A stretch of DNA of 64,000 nucleotides from Calycina herbarum (GCA_001414485.1 LLEY01000080.1:1-64000); one strand, 5' to 3'; counted from the stretch's first letter, positions 8,077-20,799 are shown. The notes: a model not told the origin generated them from the sequence alone. Program-made: numbers and translations.

Positions 8077-9336
8077 CAGGCCCGAAATAATGTTAGTTTC
8101 ACGTCTGTGCGCTACTCTAGAAGGTTCCCCCCTTTACGTCACTCCAGCCAATGACTATATAATGCTCTCGACGCTGCTTTTGTACCTGTTTTCGAGCAAT
8201 TCGCCATCATGGAGACATCTTACTCTATACCTATACCAAAAACACCACGAAAACAATGTACTTGCGATGATCGACTACGAATTCAAACCCTCTACTTCGA
8301 TGCCGGATTTACAGAGGACGAGATTGCTCTTCAACTTAATATTACCCTCTAACAAGTATAATACGCTCTCTTCTACTGACTTACTCCTCAAAAACACCTC
8401 TAGGGGAGGAAGATCCTCTTAAATACCCCTTAATAAAAGCGCCTTATTAAATAGGTTATAGTATCAAATATAAACCAACGTATATAATAGACTAATATAC
8501 TAGCTATTCTAAAATAGGATTACGGAGAAAAGGCTATTCGTGCTATATTTTATAAAGAAGGCTTTATATAACGAATTACTTGATAAAAACCTCTACTTAT
8601 AGAATAATATAAAAACGATTAGCTAGCCTAGGCTTAGGAATATATATTTTAGATAGACGAATAGTAGGAGTTAGTACTTTACAGCGATAAGACATAGGTA
8701 AATCTAGGAAGACATATAAAGACCTAGGTAACTTATTAGATAGGAGAAGAGGAAGTTTATAATAAAGATTATATTAAAGACTGATTTCAAAGGAAGATTA
8801 GATAGATGTTTTAGAGCTTGATAAGTAGTAAATATAGAAGGTATCAGAGACTCTTTTAGGAGAAAGATTAGGAGATAATAAATAAGAGGTCTTATAGTAG
8901 AATTATTATACTAATTATATAAGAGATCTTACTATAGTATTCTAAGCTCTTATTCTAATAAGATAATATACGTAGATATTATTCTAAGTATATAAAGTCT
9001 GTTTTATAAGAAATCGGGATTGTTTCTATATTTTAGCTTATAAGCTCTTCTAATTTAAATCTAATTAAAACTATTTAGGATAAAATAAAGGATTATATTT
9101 AGACATATTACTCTAACGTCTATAGATTCTATCTACGTCTCTAAAAAGCTATATAGGAAGCTTAGGATTCTATTATATATACTATAATCCGGGAGCTTAT
9201 TAAGAGTATAGGTAATCGATATATTAAAGTGATTTTAGTAGATAGAGGCTATATAAAATACTAGGGTATTAAATAAAAGCAGTATTACTAAGTATTTAAG
9301 ATATACTAACGTGAAACTAATATTAATTCGGCTATA
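8077..9336 (+). mobile_element. Tc1/mariner-type transposon with about 28-bp TIRs
   Basis: 1260 bp bounded by TA on each side (8075-8076, 9337-9338). The left end CAGGCCCGAAATAATGTTAG and the complement of the right end TATAGCCGAATTAATATTAG are inverted copies, followed on both sides by TTTCACGT. Size and TA target fit Tc1/mariner. The first ~300 bp is little mutated and the rest is heavily RIPed. Confidence 0.8.
8209..9264 (+). pseudogene. Decayed Tc1/mariner transposase (DDE_3 type)
   Basis: From ATG at 8209 a frame of exactly 352 codons, including the stop at 9262, can be followed: about 46 clean codons (RLRIQTLYFDAGFTEDEIA, helix-turn-helix region of the family), then RIP stops (TAG/TAA) throughout. 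Recognisable pieces include EEEVYNKDYI, QRKIR-MF, KYRRYQRLF, EKD-EIINKRSYS and a terminal RGYIKY just before the stop; hyphens mark stops. These follow the order of fungal mariner transposases. Length matches an intact gene, with no frameshift needed. Confidence 0.75.
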
Positions 9337-9484
9337 TACGAAGTATATACTTAGTCTACTCCTTCTAGAGAGTTCTACTAAGTATATTCTCGAAGGTTCT
9401 GTCACGTGTATACGTTGACAAGCGATGTTATATAATAGTCGCTAGAGTACTCTAAGACTTACTCTACGGATATAACTCTTAATA

Positions 9485-9735
9485 ATAGTACTTCTTAAGA
9501 CGTATAAACTTATAGAGAAAGAACTTAAGACACGAGGATATAGAACCTAGGTATAAGAAGAACTTTTCTCTAGAGATAATACTATCTTAGAATAGTACTA
9601 TAATACTAGATTAGATCTAGAACAACTCTCAACTATATAAGAGGCTTATAAGTCTTCTAAATTAGAATCCTCCGAGTTATTAGACTCCTCGGAGTCCTCT
9701 AGAGAGAATAATACCTAGAGCGATAAATACTAGGT
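9485..9735 (+). pseudogene. gag fragment of family B element E1 (part 1)
   Basis: Aligns with gag of B3 near 53310-53580: shared ACTTATA...GAAGAACT...GAGGATATAG and, later, GAGTTATTAGACT. It lies between LTR A4 and solo LTR A3 and is the first surviving piece of E1, whose LTR and gag start are missing. Confidence 0.55.
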
Positions 9736-9961
9736 TATTAGAACTTATAGTAAATACTAATAAATTAAACTATAGAGGTGTCTATATATAAGAAGGTTCG
9801 ATTATTCTTTCTAGAGTAGAGTCTTTACTAGTCTATATACTTAGTCTACTTCTTCTAGAGAGTTCTACTAAGTATATTCTCGAAGGTTCTATTACGTATA
9901 TACGTAGGCGAATAGTCGCTAGAGTACTCTAAGACTTACTCTATAGATATAACTCTTAACA
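9736..9961 (-). mobile_element. Solo LTR of family A (A3)
   Basis: 226 bp, minus strand, from TATTAGAACTT to CTCTTAACA, heavily RIPed. Flanks TAGGT (9731-9735) and TAGAC (9962-9966) differ only by transitions and could be a RIP-altered target duplicate. It splits E1 gag. Confidence 0.75.
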
Positions 9962-10084
9962 TAGACAGAAGAAATATAGGTTTTTATAAAAGTATATAAT
10001 AGAGGAAATAAATAAGTTAATATATTAAATACATGTCTAGACTTCTAAGCTATATATACTATAGTTAAATAACTACTAATTACT
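9962..10084 (+). pseudogene. gag fragment of E1 (part 2)
   Basis: Short piece between A3 and A2, matching in order the B3 segment near 53640-53760. With 9485-9735 and 17448 onward it reads as one plus-strand element interrupted by insertions. Confidence 0.5.
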
Positions 10085-10339
10085 CTAAATATTAGAACTT
10101 ATAGTAAATACTAATAAATTAAACTATAAAGGTGTCTATATATAAGAAGAGTCGATTATCTTTCTAAAGTAGAGTTCTTACTAGCTTATATACTTAGCCT
10201 ACTCTTTCTAGAGAGTTCTACTAAGTATATTCTCGAAGGTTCTATCACGTGCCTGCGTTGACAGGCGAGGTTACGTAATAGTTGCTAGAGTACTCTAAGA
10301 CTTACTCTACAGGTGTAACTCTTAATATTACCTCTCTCT

Positions 10340-13300
10340 CTACTCTTAAAAGTAGGTGTCTAGAGCTACTATATTCTCTAATTTAGTAGCTAGTTTCTAT
10401 ATTAGATTTATATACCTAGTCTACTTAACCTTATACTTAAGTCGAGTATAAGAGCCTTTTCCTAGAAGCCTCTTTTACTGTTAACCTAGTATTCTCTCTA
10501 CCTACTACTCTATAGTATTATCTACTAAGATTATAAGCGGTTATATATCGTTTATAATTTAACTAGGTAGCAGGTCCGCTACTACTAGCTATAATAGATC
10601 TATATTAAAGATACTATGAATTCTAGAAGAGATGTCTAGCTTATATATAGACGAGCTAATAACCTTGATAACTATAAACTTTATAGACCGAGTATCTAGT
10701 TTTTTACTAGCCTTTTCTATCTAAATATTCTATAAGCTTAAATAGACCTTATCTCTAACCTTATAAGTAGGAGTAATATTCTATAGCTGATTAGCTTAAG
10801 TTTCTTAATCTTACTATACTCTTACTATTAATAACTAAGCCTACTCTATAATAGCCTTGATTCTTACTACTATTACTTTACTCTTTTATATTAGAGTCCT
10901 TATATAAGCAGGTGCTACAACGTCTGTTAAAGAGTCTATCGTCTATAATAGATAGCTGTAGCTAAGTTAGAAAGAGCTTACGTCTGTTAATAATAAAACC
11001 CGTCTATTAGAAGCTAATTATACTACTAGTAGCTAGTTAGCCTAACCGTCTTATACTAAATTAACCTATTACTAAAGAAGTGTCTTAACCTTAGTATTTA
11101 CTTGTTTTGTTAATCTGTTAGTTTATAGGTAAAAAGCTATAGAGATCTATTATTTAATCTATAAAAAGTTATAGATAGTTTTCTATACTTATCTAATAAA
11201 TTATAGTCCTCTGTCTAATACTATTACTCTTAGAAGTCTATATAAGCTATAATACACAGCTATAAATAGGTAAGTAAAGTCTACTAAAGATATAGTAGAG
11301 TTATAAGTAGTAAGTAGTACTTCTTTACTTAAACAGTCTATAAACACTACTATTATATCAAAGCTCTTGCTTATTAGAAGTAGCCTAATAAAATCAACTG
11401 AAATCTCTTACTATTACTATTCTAGAATAGGTAATAGATAAAGTAAGCCTTGTTTATAATCTCTCTAGACCTTAGTACGTCTATAAGTTCTATAATTATA
11501 GATAAACTACTTAACTATAGTCTATAGGTTTAGCTAGAAAAAGTCTCTTAAGACTACTATAATTGTTCTATTCTTACCTAGATAGCCTATAAGTGTCGAG
11601 TTATAGAGTTCCTATATAATTACTATCTATAGTAGTTTATAGTCTAGAACCTATAGTCTACCTCTAAACCGTAAGTTACTATTCTTATCTACTAAGTAGT
11701 CAGAGATAGAGACTTTAACTAAAGAAGTAAGGTCTGTTAGAAACACTCTATCTCCCTAGTATATAGTATCTATAAGACGTCTAAAGTCCTTATTCTATAT
11801 CTTTTCTTCTTCCTAGAGGTTCTATAGTTAGTCTATAAATATCTAGTTTACTAATATATCGCTAGCTTAGTTCCTTCTATTTGCTAATAATAGTACTAGT
11901 TATATAGTATTCTCTTGAATTATTCTATCTAGAATTAGCTATACTATTATATAATTAAGACGTTTATCTCCTTTTTCTAGAAGGTCCTAGTCTCTTCTTA
12001 TTAACATATCTAGAAAGCCTCTGTCTTTACCTAGGCGGTATTAGATTATTAGGTTAAACTTACTAAGAACTAGCTACTAATGTATTTGTCTTTTAGATAG
12101 CTTATAGACTATTATAAAGTACTTAAGATTCTTATAGTTTATAAGTACTATAAACTACTCTACGCTCTTTAGCTCTACTTCCTATTTCTTAAGATAGTAA
12201 ATAATAGCTAATAACTTCTTATTATATATTAGGTAGTTGTATTCTATAGATGTGTACTTCTTTAAGAAGAAGGCTATAGGCTATAATACGCTATTCTTTA
12301 CTTAGGAGAGCACGTCTTCTAAGTAATATCTAGAGAAGTCTGTTTCTAGAACTGTCTTATAATCTAGATTAAACTAAGCTAGTACTAGAGCCTTTATAAA
12401 AGCCTGCTTTAACTATTTAAAAGCTCTATTTACTTTGTTTATCTATTAGAAGGATATATCCTTTTTAACAAGTCTGTAAAAAGAAGCTATAATCTATAAG
12501 AAGTTCTTAATAAACTATCGATAGAAATTCGTAAATCCTAGGAAGCCTAGGACACCTTTTACACTTATTAGTACTTTCTAATCTATAATAGCTTATATTT
12601 TAGCTAGATCTATCTATAAACCTTTCTCTGTCTTAATAATAAATCTAAGGTACTTTATTAACTATATCTTAAATTCGTACTTATTAATATTAAGCTATAG
12701 TCTAGTATTCTAAAGCCTTTATAACACTTTATAGATATATTCGTAGTACTATTTACAGGTACTATCTATAAAGACTAAGACGTTGTTAATATATACTAAT
12801 ACAAAGTTATCTAAGAACTCTTAAAGTATATAATTAATATACTACTAGAAAGTACTTAGAGTGTTTACAAGTCTAAAGAGAGTAATAAGCTACTTGAAAA
12901 GCCTAAAGCGTGTCTAGAAAGCCGTTTTCTACTTATCTTCTTTCTTAATCTATATCTTATAGAAGGTAGTAATAACATCTATTTTTATAAACTACTTAGC
13001 TTTCCTAATCTAGTTAAGTGTCTCTTAGATTAAGAGTAGTAGATAGTAGTTCTTATAGGTTAACTTATTTAGTACCTAGTAGTTGTAGTAGAACTGTAGG
13101 CCTCCTCCTAGCTTCTATATAAAGAGTACTAGCGTAGCTGCTAGAGAGTTACTTACTTAAATAAACTCCTTATTAAGTAGCTCTATTAGGGTTTTATAGA
13201 GTACTAATAGCTTGTCCTAGGACATGTTATAGAGTAGTCTCTATAGAACAGTCTTCTCTAACCCGCTATCTGTTTATAAAAGCTTAATACTATAATTAAT

Positions 13301-14805
13301 CTCTTCTCTATATACTAGTAACTTATCTACTTCTTTTCTATTAAATACTAGGTAGAATTCCAGACTAATCTAGCTAGGCAGCTTTGTTTACAGGTCTATA
13401 TACTTCTTTTCTACTAACGCTTTTATAATATCTATAAGGCTAGCTATAAAGACCTGTAGCTTCTGTTTCTAATCTATAAGAAAGTAAAAGATAGCTACGC
13501 TTACTTGTTTATAAGAGTAAGAGTTCTTTTCTAGCTTATTATAAACTTCTAATCTAGAGTTCTAAAAGAGCAGATATTCTTTTTTAGCGTTTAGTAAGGC
13601 TTACTCTTTCCTTAACTAAGACTTTCCTAGAATTATTTCATAGCTTTTAATCCTAGAGACTATGTAGACGTATACTTATCTCTACTAGTAACCTCTAATA
13701 TCTATACTAAAAGATATTACCTATAATACTATATTCTCTAAGACTCCTTCTACTAACTATAGATGTTATAGTTTAATTTATATATAAGAGAGTTAATAGT
13801 AATAGATAAAACAGTCTAAAACAATTCTATAAACTAAATACTCTAAATCTACTAAGGCTTGTAAAGTAGCTACTCTATTTACTAAAGCCGATATAAGAAG
13901 AGGTTTTTCATCTATATACTCCTACTTAAACTGCCTCTAAGTGTCTATTACTAATAACTCTCTTCGTCGCTCCTATCTATGCTTTCTAATAGAAGCCTCT
14001 AGTTTTCTAAATCTAAAGAGAGCTCTTCTTCTTCTAATTCTAGCGCTACCTCTCTAATCTCTACTCTTTGTTTATAGACTAAATCCGTTGTTATAGTTTA
14101 CCTTACTAGTCTATAAAGATATTCTTAAACAAAGTAACTAGTAGCTCTATAGCAAAGACAGTAACTAGTATAGGTATAATTACTTTGTTCTTTCTAGAAC
14201 ACCTATTTAGTATACTTAGTACTAGTTATTAAAACCTTAGTAGATATAGATTTCTAATCTATATCCTCTATAGACGCTTTATAGATAACCTTTAGTCTAT
14301 TAGCGATTTTACTATCTATTATTAGTTATAAAGTATTTATAGAGCGTTTCTAAGGAGTCTATAGTATTTCTAAGGAAGTCTAGCTCTTAGATCTTATTAT
14401 TCGAGTTTTATAAGCTCTTAAGCAGTCGTCTATTTCTTTGATAATAGAGTAGTAAGACTCAAAGTCTAGTTAAGAAGAGACTATAATTATTATCTTAACT
14501 AGCTTATTACTTAGTATTCGGTTAAGAAATAATTTCTTTATATCGTTAGGCTAAGATCCCTCTTCTAATTCTATAAGCAAGGCTTGCTATTCTATAAAAA
14601 CCTCTAAGAATAGCTTTAAGCTCTAGTAGAAGGATTCTAGTTTCTATTATACTCTTTCCTTAGCTTATAGATCTCTAAATATAAACTCTACTCTATCTAA
14701 GAAGTCGTTTCTATTAGCTAGCTCTAGCTTACTATGTTCTTATATCTATACTTCTATTCTATATAGCGTCTTATCTTATAGAGATTTGTTAAGTATCTAG
14801 AATTT
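10340..14805 (-). pseudogene. Decayed pol and gag C-terminal region of A2
   Basis: Collinear with A1 33490-37980. The reverse transcriptase catalytic box is at about 12763-12795 (minus strand, Y-I-N-N-V-L-V-F where the family has YIDDVLVF). RNase H and integrase follow toward 10400. Every Trp/Gln-rich block holds TAG or TAA. No functional frame remains. Confidence 0.75.
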
Positions 14806-14811
14806 AATATA

Positions 14812-16670
14812 ACGTAGTTTATTAGAACCTCGGTTATATTAGAACCTCGATTAATTTTCTCGAAATCCTACTCTCTAACTTTAACACGCGTTTTTTTAAC
14901 CTTCTACTATATCTATTATTACTAAAGAATCAAAAGTTATTCTAGCTATTAAGGTAATTCGAATATCTAAAAAGCTAAGTCGACGGAAAGCTATAAAGAT
15001 CTATAAAATACCTTATTCTATACTTAATAATAGAATAAACAGCTACCTTTCTCTAACCGACCGTCGACTAGTAAACCTTAAATTATCTAAGGTAGAAGAA
15101 GAAGTGATTATTTAGAATATACTTAATATAGATTCTAGAGAGTTTATACCTCGGCTAGCTAGTATAGAAGATATAGCTAATTTTATCCTCGAATTATAAG
15201 AAGGAAAACGCGTTAGTAAGCTCTAGGCTTATCGATTTATATAATAACAACCAGGGTTAAAGACGTGTTTTAATCGCGTTTATAACTTCTAAAGAGCCTT
15301 ATACGAAGATTCTAATCTAATTAGCGCGTAGTTCTAACTTATATAAAATATAAGAGTGAAATACAGCGTTTTAGATTACGATTTCTATAACTTCGATAAA
15401 ACAGGCTTTATAATAGATGTGATTTGCTCTATAATAGTTGTTATACGTATAGATCGACGTAGTAGAGATAAGGTAGTTTAGCTAGGTAATCGGGAATAGG
15501 CTATAGTAATTGCTTATATTAATAGCGAGGGTTAGAATATCTCTCTATTTTTAGTCGTCTAAGAGAAGAATTATCTTATAAATTAGTATATAGACGGCGG
15601 CCTTCTATACGACTAGGTTATTAAACTAATAAGTAATAGATAGACAAATAACGAGACAGGTCTAGAATAGCTAAAACACTTCGATAAGTATACTACTACT
15701 CGAGCAAAGAGTCTATATCGAATACTAGTGTTAGATAGGTATAAGAGCTACGAATCGGCCGAATTCCAAGAGTACTATAAGGTATATAATATTATAACTC
15801 TTAGACTGCCTCCTTATTCGTTCTATCTAACCTAGCTACTTAATATTAGATGTTTTAGTATATTAAAACAAGCGTATAGTCGACAGATAAAGACGTTTAT
15901 TAAAGCTTATATTAACTATATTACTAAGGTAGAGTTCTTTCTAGTCTTTATAGTAGTATATAGAGAATCTATAACAGTCTAGAACGCTTAGGCTAGATTC
16001 CGTAGAGCTAGCCTAGTGCCTTTTAATCTATAAGCAGTGATTTCAAAGCTTAATATAAAGTTATAGACTCTAACACCCTCTAGACCCTCTACTACTAACA
16101 CCCTTCTATAGGAATCTTAGACCTCTTCTAACCTAATAGAAGCTCTTTTATAGTTAACTCTTATATAAAATCAAATTGCTCGCTATTAGAGAAGCTCGCT
16201 AACCTCTCTATTTGAGACAGTTACAGCGCTGGCTAAAAGTATAGAGCGAATAGCTTATAAGATAACTCTTCTGTCTACCGAGGTACGTATACTTCAAGCA
16301 GTAAATAAAGCTCTTAGTAAACGCTGGAGAGCTAAAAAGGCTCGTGTCTATAAAGGGGGTACACTTATTATAGAGGATACACAGGATATTATAGCCTAGA
16401 AAGACGTAGATAAGCAGGTACGACGCGATATACGTGTAGTAAGAGGTAGTTATAAGGAGAGGTAACTGTTTAGACGACACTATAGAACCTGTGGAAAAGC
16501 TAGTTATAACGTACGAACTTATTAAGAAGCTGTAGATATATCTAGTATATTAGACTCCGATTATAAAGAGTTAATTTAATATGTTATAGTTAAGTTATTT
16601 AAGTTTAAAGTTATATATCAAGGAAAATTAATCGGGGTCCTAATATAACCGGGGTTCTAATAAACCACGT
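14812..16670 (+). mobile_element. Fot1/Pot2-like (pogo) DNA transposon nested in A2 gag
   Basis: 1859 bp flanked by TA (14810-14811, 16671-16672). Terminal inverted repeats of about 49 bp begin ACGT(A/G)GTTTATTAGAACC; the four mismatches between them are all transitions of RIP type. Length is that of the Pot2/Fot1 group. It interrupts gag of A2 about 775 bp from that element's 5' end. Confidence 0.9.
14920..16480 (+). pseudogene. Decayed pogo-family transposase
   Basis: Order of recognisable segments: N-terminal psq-type helix-turn-helix (AIKVIRISKKLSRRKA), CENP-B-type DNA-binding region (VEEEVII-NILNIDSREFIPR), then the DDE core: YNFDKTGF (first Asp), AYINSEG-NISLFLVV, NETGLE-LKHFDKY, LVLDRYKSYESAEF (second Asp), NIITLRLPPYS and KQAYSRQIKTFIKAYINYITK. 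Hyphens mark stops where Trp is usual. Fot1/Pot2 transposases have this order. RIP has closed the frame many times. Confidence 0.85.
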
Positions 16671-16672
16671 TA

Positions 16673-16970
16673 TTCTATATATCTATAGTAATCGACTTTA
16701 ACCTTAGCTTATATCTATTATAACTAAGTCTCTAATTTGTCTAAGTCTCTATAGAATTCTAGTAGTAGAGAAAGAGATTTTCCTAGTTTATTATCGTTAT
16801 AGACTATTTATAAGTAAGCTTCTCTAGTTTATATCTCTTTGTCTATAATCCGTAGTTGTTTATTCTCTTAAGTAGTTAATAACTGACTTTACTACTCTTG
16901 AATATACTATAAGAACTAGGCAGGTAGCTTATTTAGTATACCGTCTCTCTATAGTTCTTCTATTATCTAT
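16673..16970 (-). pseudogene. gag N-terminal piece of A2
   Basis: Continues the gag frame interrupted by the Fot1-like element and is collinear with A1 33190-33490. AT-rich, no open frame. Confidence 0.5.
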
Positions 16971-16974
16971 AGAT

Positions 16975-17165
16975 TCTATAAATACTATTAAACGGCTTAT
17001 AAATTCTAGTATTACTATAAAGGCCTAGTGTTCTAGTATTACTATAAAGGCCTAGTGTTCTAGTATTACTATAAAGGTCTATTAAGTTCTAGTATAGCTG
17101 TAAATAGCTTATAAGTTCTAGTGTTATCTTAAAAGCCTAGTATTCTAGTATTACTAAAATAGTCT
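16975..17165 (-). repeat. Leader tandem repeats of A2 (about 27-29 bp)
   Basis: Several copies of a unit containing TTCTAGTATTACTATAAAGG between the 5' LTR and gag, two in perfect succession near 17008-17065. A1 has the same structure on the plus strand (32960-33190), so it is an inherited part of family A. Confidence 0.8.
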
Positions 17166-17447
17166 ATTGTTTTTAAATCGACTCTAATATTAGAACTTAT
17201 AGTAAATACTAATGAATTAAACTATAGAGGTGTTTATATATAAGAAGAGTCGATTATCTTTCTAAAGTAGAGTTCTTACTAGCTTATATACTTAGCCTAC
17301 TCTTTCTAGAGAGTTCTACTAAGTATATTCTCGAAGGTTCTATTACGTACAAGGTTCTGTCACGTGCCTGCGTTGACAGGCGAGGTCACGTAATAGTCGC
17401 TGGAGTACTATAAGACTTACTCTATAGGTATAACTCTTAATACTAAA

Positions 17448-20429
17448 TATCTATCGAGTAGTACGAAACAACGTAGAAATAATCTTCTTTAGAAACTAGA
17501 ATAATAGAGCGTATATAATAGAACAGAAGACATTTCTATAAGAGTATAAAGAAGAGCTAAATAATAAATATATAATATCTATAAACTACTAACTAATAGT
17601 AGAAGAACTCTAGACTATAGAGTATCTAAAAGAAGATACTATTATATAGCTCTGCTATCGACTACTATCTATATTAGACTAGGCTTTAGAGAAATAGTTC
17701 TATAGAACTAGGCTAGAACTAAAGGACTTAGTAGAATATTAATAGATATTTAAAGTAGCTAAGATAGATAAAGAGAAAGTAATACTCTTTCTCTAGTTAA
17801 GAGAACTAAGAGAGAATAGAGATATAATTAAAGTCTTCTATATTAAAGTAGAAATCTACGCTATCTTAGGTAATTAATAGTTAGTTATAATAGTAAAAAT
17901 CTATAAGAAGGAAGTTAGAGTTATAGTAGACTCTAGAGTAATAGGAAACTTTATCTCTCTATTAGCTTATAAAAGGCTAAATATCTCGATTAAGAAGATA
18001 GCCTTATATAGGTTAGACACTTTCGACAGAATAGAAGTAGCTTACTAGAATAGAGTTATAAATTAATAAACTATTCTAAAGAAACTTACTTTCGACAGAT
18101 ACTATTTAGATATATAACTTAATATAGTTCTAATAGAGAGTTATAATATAATACTTAGAATACTATAGATTATAGAATATAACTCTAATATTAACTAGAA
18201 GGCTTATACGATCACTTTCAGTTAATACAACTATAAGGGATTATAGTTATAACTATAAAGCTAGAAGGAGGTTAGCGCTACCTCTTCTAAAGCGCCTAGA
18301 CACCTTGTCTAGGGTCCTCTACAGGTTAGTAAAACAGCTAATAAACAAATACCTATATAGTATAGAGAATTTATAGCTTTGTTTAATAACTTAGAAGACT
18401 TAAGAGCCTTACTAGAACATCGTCTATAAGATTATAAGATTAAATTAAAGAAGGGTTATAATCTTAAGAAATAGAAAATATAGCTATATAACTAGAAAAA
18501 GCTATAACGCTTTAAGAGTTATATAGCTAAGAGAATATAGAAGAGATATATTCGGAAATCAGAGTCTTCTATTTTCTTAAATATACTTGTCGTTAGTAAA
18601 AAGAACAATCTATAAGAAAGAGTATATATCGATTATTACAAAGTTAATAACGTAATAGTTAAGAACACTTATCTACTACTAGAAGCTTAATACCTATAGA
18701 AGAGGATTAGAAAGACTAAGAGATTTACGAAACTCGACTAATAAAACACTTATACTCTAATTAGAATTAAGATAGGTAATAAGTAGAAGACAGCGTTTGT
18801 CTTACTATTAGGTCTCTATAAGTATATAGTAATACTATTTAGACTATCTACTATACTTACTACTTATTAGAGATAGAATAATAATATCCTAGAAGAGCTT
18901 CTAGAGGTAATAGTTATCTATTATCTAGATAACATTCTAGTCTTTTCTAAGAAAATTAAGGAATATAAGAGATATATAAGAGAAGTCTTAAGAAGACTAG
19001 CTACTATAGATTCTTAACTTAAGCTCTTAAAATATAAGTTCGAAGTAACTTATATAAAATTCCTAGACTATCTAATAGCCCTAGAACAAATAGAGATAGA
19101 TCTAGATAAAATATAGAATATTATTAATTAGGAATTACTAAAGAACGTTAAAGATATATAATAGTTCTAAGGATTTACTAATTTCTATTAATAGTATATT
19201 ATAAATTATACTAGAGTCTCTAAACTAATAATAAACCTTACCTAGAAAGATTACTATTTATATAGAATAATATTATAGAAAAAGCTTTTTAAACTATTAA
19301 GAAATAGTTTATTAAGAAATCTATCTTATAACGCTATAATCCTAAGAAGCTAAGTACTATAGAGACTAACTCTTTAAAGACTATAATTAGCGCGGTATAT
19401 CTCTAACTAGACAAAACAGAGAAATTAATACTAGTCGTCTACTATTTAAGAATACTAGACCTAGCTTAGTAGAATTATACTATATTTAAGAAGGAACTAC
19501 TTACTATAGTTTTTACTCTAGAATACTAGAAGATCTACTTATAAGGAACGGAAGAACCTGTAATAGTCTTAACTAATTATATAAACCTCTGAACCTTTAC
19601 TACTACTAAGGAACTTATAAGTAAGAGACTTACTAGATAGTTAGAAACCTTGTTATATTATAATATTATAATAAGACATATAGCTGGAACTACGAATCTA
19701 TAAGCTAATACTCTTAGTTGAAAACTAGGCTATAAAGATATAAGAGAATATATAAAAAAAGCAATTCTAAAGAAATTACTAAATAGAGACATAGTTCTAA
19801 GCTAATACGCGATCTCTACTATATAGAAGACTATTATATAGATTAAGAAACTATAGATTAAATATATTTAAAGAGAATACTAGAAACGCTAGCTCTAGAA
19901 CAGTCGAAACAGAGTAGTATATAACACGTACTCTAAGGATTTAATAATATATACCTTAGACATAGAGTATATAAGCTAAGAGCTTATAACCTTTTAAAAT
20001 AAAATCTTTATCCTAGAAACTATAGAGAAAGAGTTTATTAAGAAATAATATAAGTTACCTACTTATAGCTATTAAGGAATTAGAAGAATAAAGTTCTATT
20101 TATAATAGTAATACTATTTTAAGCAGAGCTTAGAAAAGATTATTAAAGAAGTAATATCAGAGTATAATACCTATACTAGGAACAAGGCTTTCTACTATAT
20201 ACCTTATAGATAGATAGATACTACTCTAATACTATAAATACCTTAGAGATTAATATCTTAGGACTTTATAGTTAAGCTACCGAAGTCTAAAGATCTAATA
20301 ACAGAGGTAGAGTATAACTCTATCCTAGTTATTATAGAACAGCTTACTAAGTATATAATTCTTATACTATATATAGAGTCAAGTATAGCTAAGGAATTAG
20401 CGTTTACATTCCTAAAAGAAGTAGTCTTA
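17448..20429 (+). pseudogene. Decayed gag-pol of family B element E1
   Basis: Protease: VIVDSRVIGNFISLLAYKRL (about 17930-17990; DSGA in intact relatives). Reverse transcriptase: catalytic box at about 18921-18960 (YYLDNILVFSKK). RNase H and the integrase start follow; integrase core at 20260-20430 (DFIVKLPKSKDLITEVEYNS). The frame is cut by A2 upstream and by a solo LTR downstream. Multiple RIP stops. Confidence 0.8.
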
Positions 20430-20434
20430 AGATA

Positions 20435-20794
20435 TATTAGTATTAGGTAATAATTACCTTACTTACTAATAGGCTTTAGGTTTAAACCTTAGTCTATACT
20501 AGTTCTTTCTAGTGTTGTCTAGAAGATTCGGTTACGTTCTCAGTTACGTAAACACGTGATCCTTAGAATCTTCTAGTAACTATTATATTTATAAGCTATA
20601 GAAGCTTCTAGTACTTATCCTAGAAGTATATATAGCTCTCTACTATCCTTATAGTTAGAAAAAGTTAATTAAGTCTTTTACTCTTTATCTATACTACCGA
20701 TTCTATAAAAACGTGATTTAATAATCACCTGACCTACCCTGTGCTTATCTATACACGGTAATCTAATCTATTACGTTACCCTGTTCCTCCTATA
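20435..20794. mobile_element. Solo LTR of an unassigned family inside E1 integrase
   Basis: 360 bp with mutated TG...CA-type ends (TATTAGTATTAGG to CTCCTATA). Flanks AGATA (20430-20434) and AGACA (20795-20799) are a 5-bp target duplicate differing by one C/T. Removing it and one duplicate restores the integrase reading seen intact in B3 (56860-56900). It matches neither A, B, C nor F LTRs. Confidence 0.8.
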
Positions 20795-20799
20795 AGACA

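Larger units (their letters stand above)
7970..9484 (-). mobile_element. Family A LTR (A4) split by a mariner-like transposon
   Basis: The two halves, 7970-8076 and 9337-9484, join at a TA dinucleotide into one minus-strand A LTR (starts TGTTAGGACTTG, ends CTCTTAATA). The left half is nearly un-RIPed and the right half is RIPed. The five bases outside the ends (AGCAC left, ATAGT right) do not match. The left flank is un-RIPed spacer while the right flank is family B gag, which suggests that a recombination or deletion happened at this LTR. Confidence 0.75.
10090..17442 (-). mobile_element. Full family A gypsy chromovirus A2, carrying a nested Fot1-like element
   Basis: 3' LTR 10090-10327 and 5' LTR 17188-17442. 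Identical 5-bp target duplicates CTAAA lie outside both (10085-10089, 17443-17447). Without the nested element (14812-16670) the length is about 5.49 kb, matching A1 (5.51 kb). The purine-rich tract (AGAGTAGAGAGAGAGG on the minus strand) adjoins the 3' LTR. The 5' LTR holds a private 17-bp duplication (17334-17350 and 17351-17367). RIP stops throughout. Confidence 0.9.

Noticed and set aside
8071..9350. hAT transposon with 8-bp duplicate TACTTAGT
   Set aside because: The shared octamer is part of a local repeat in the LTR. TIRs begin at TA dinucleotides and the ORF is a mariner-type transposase, so TA is the target site.
16208..16480. 90-codon ORF on the minus strand
   Set aside because: It is antisense to the Fot1-like transposase and an artefact of AT-rich decay.
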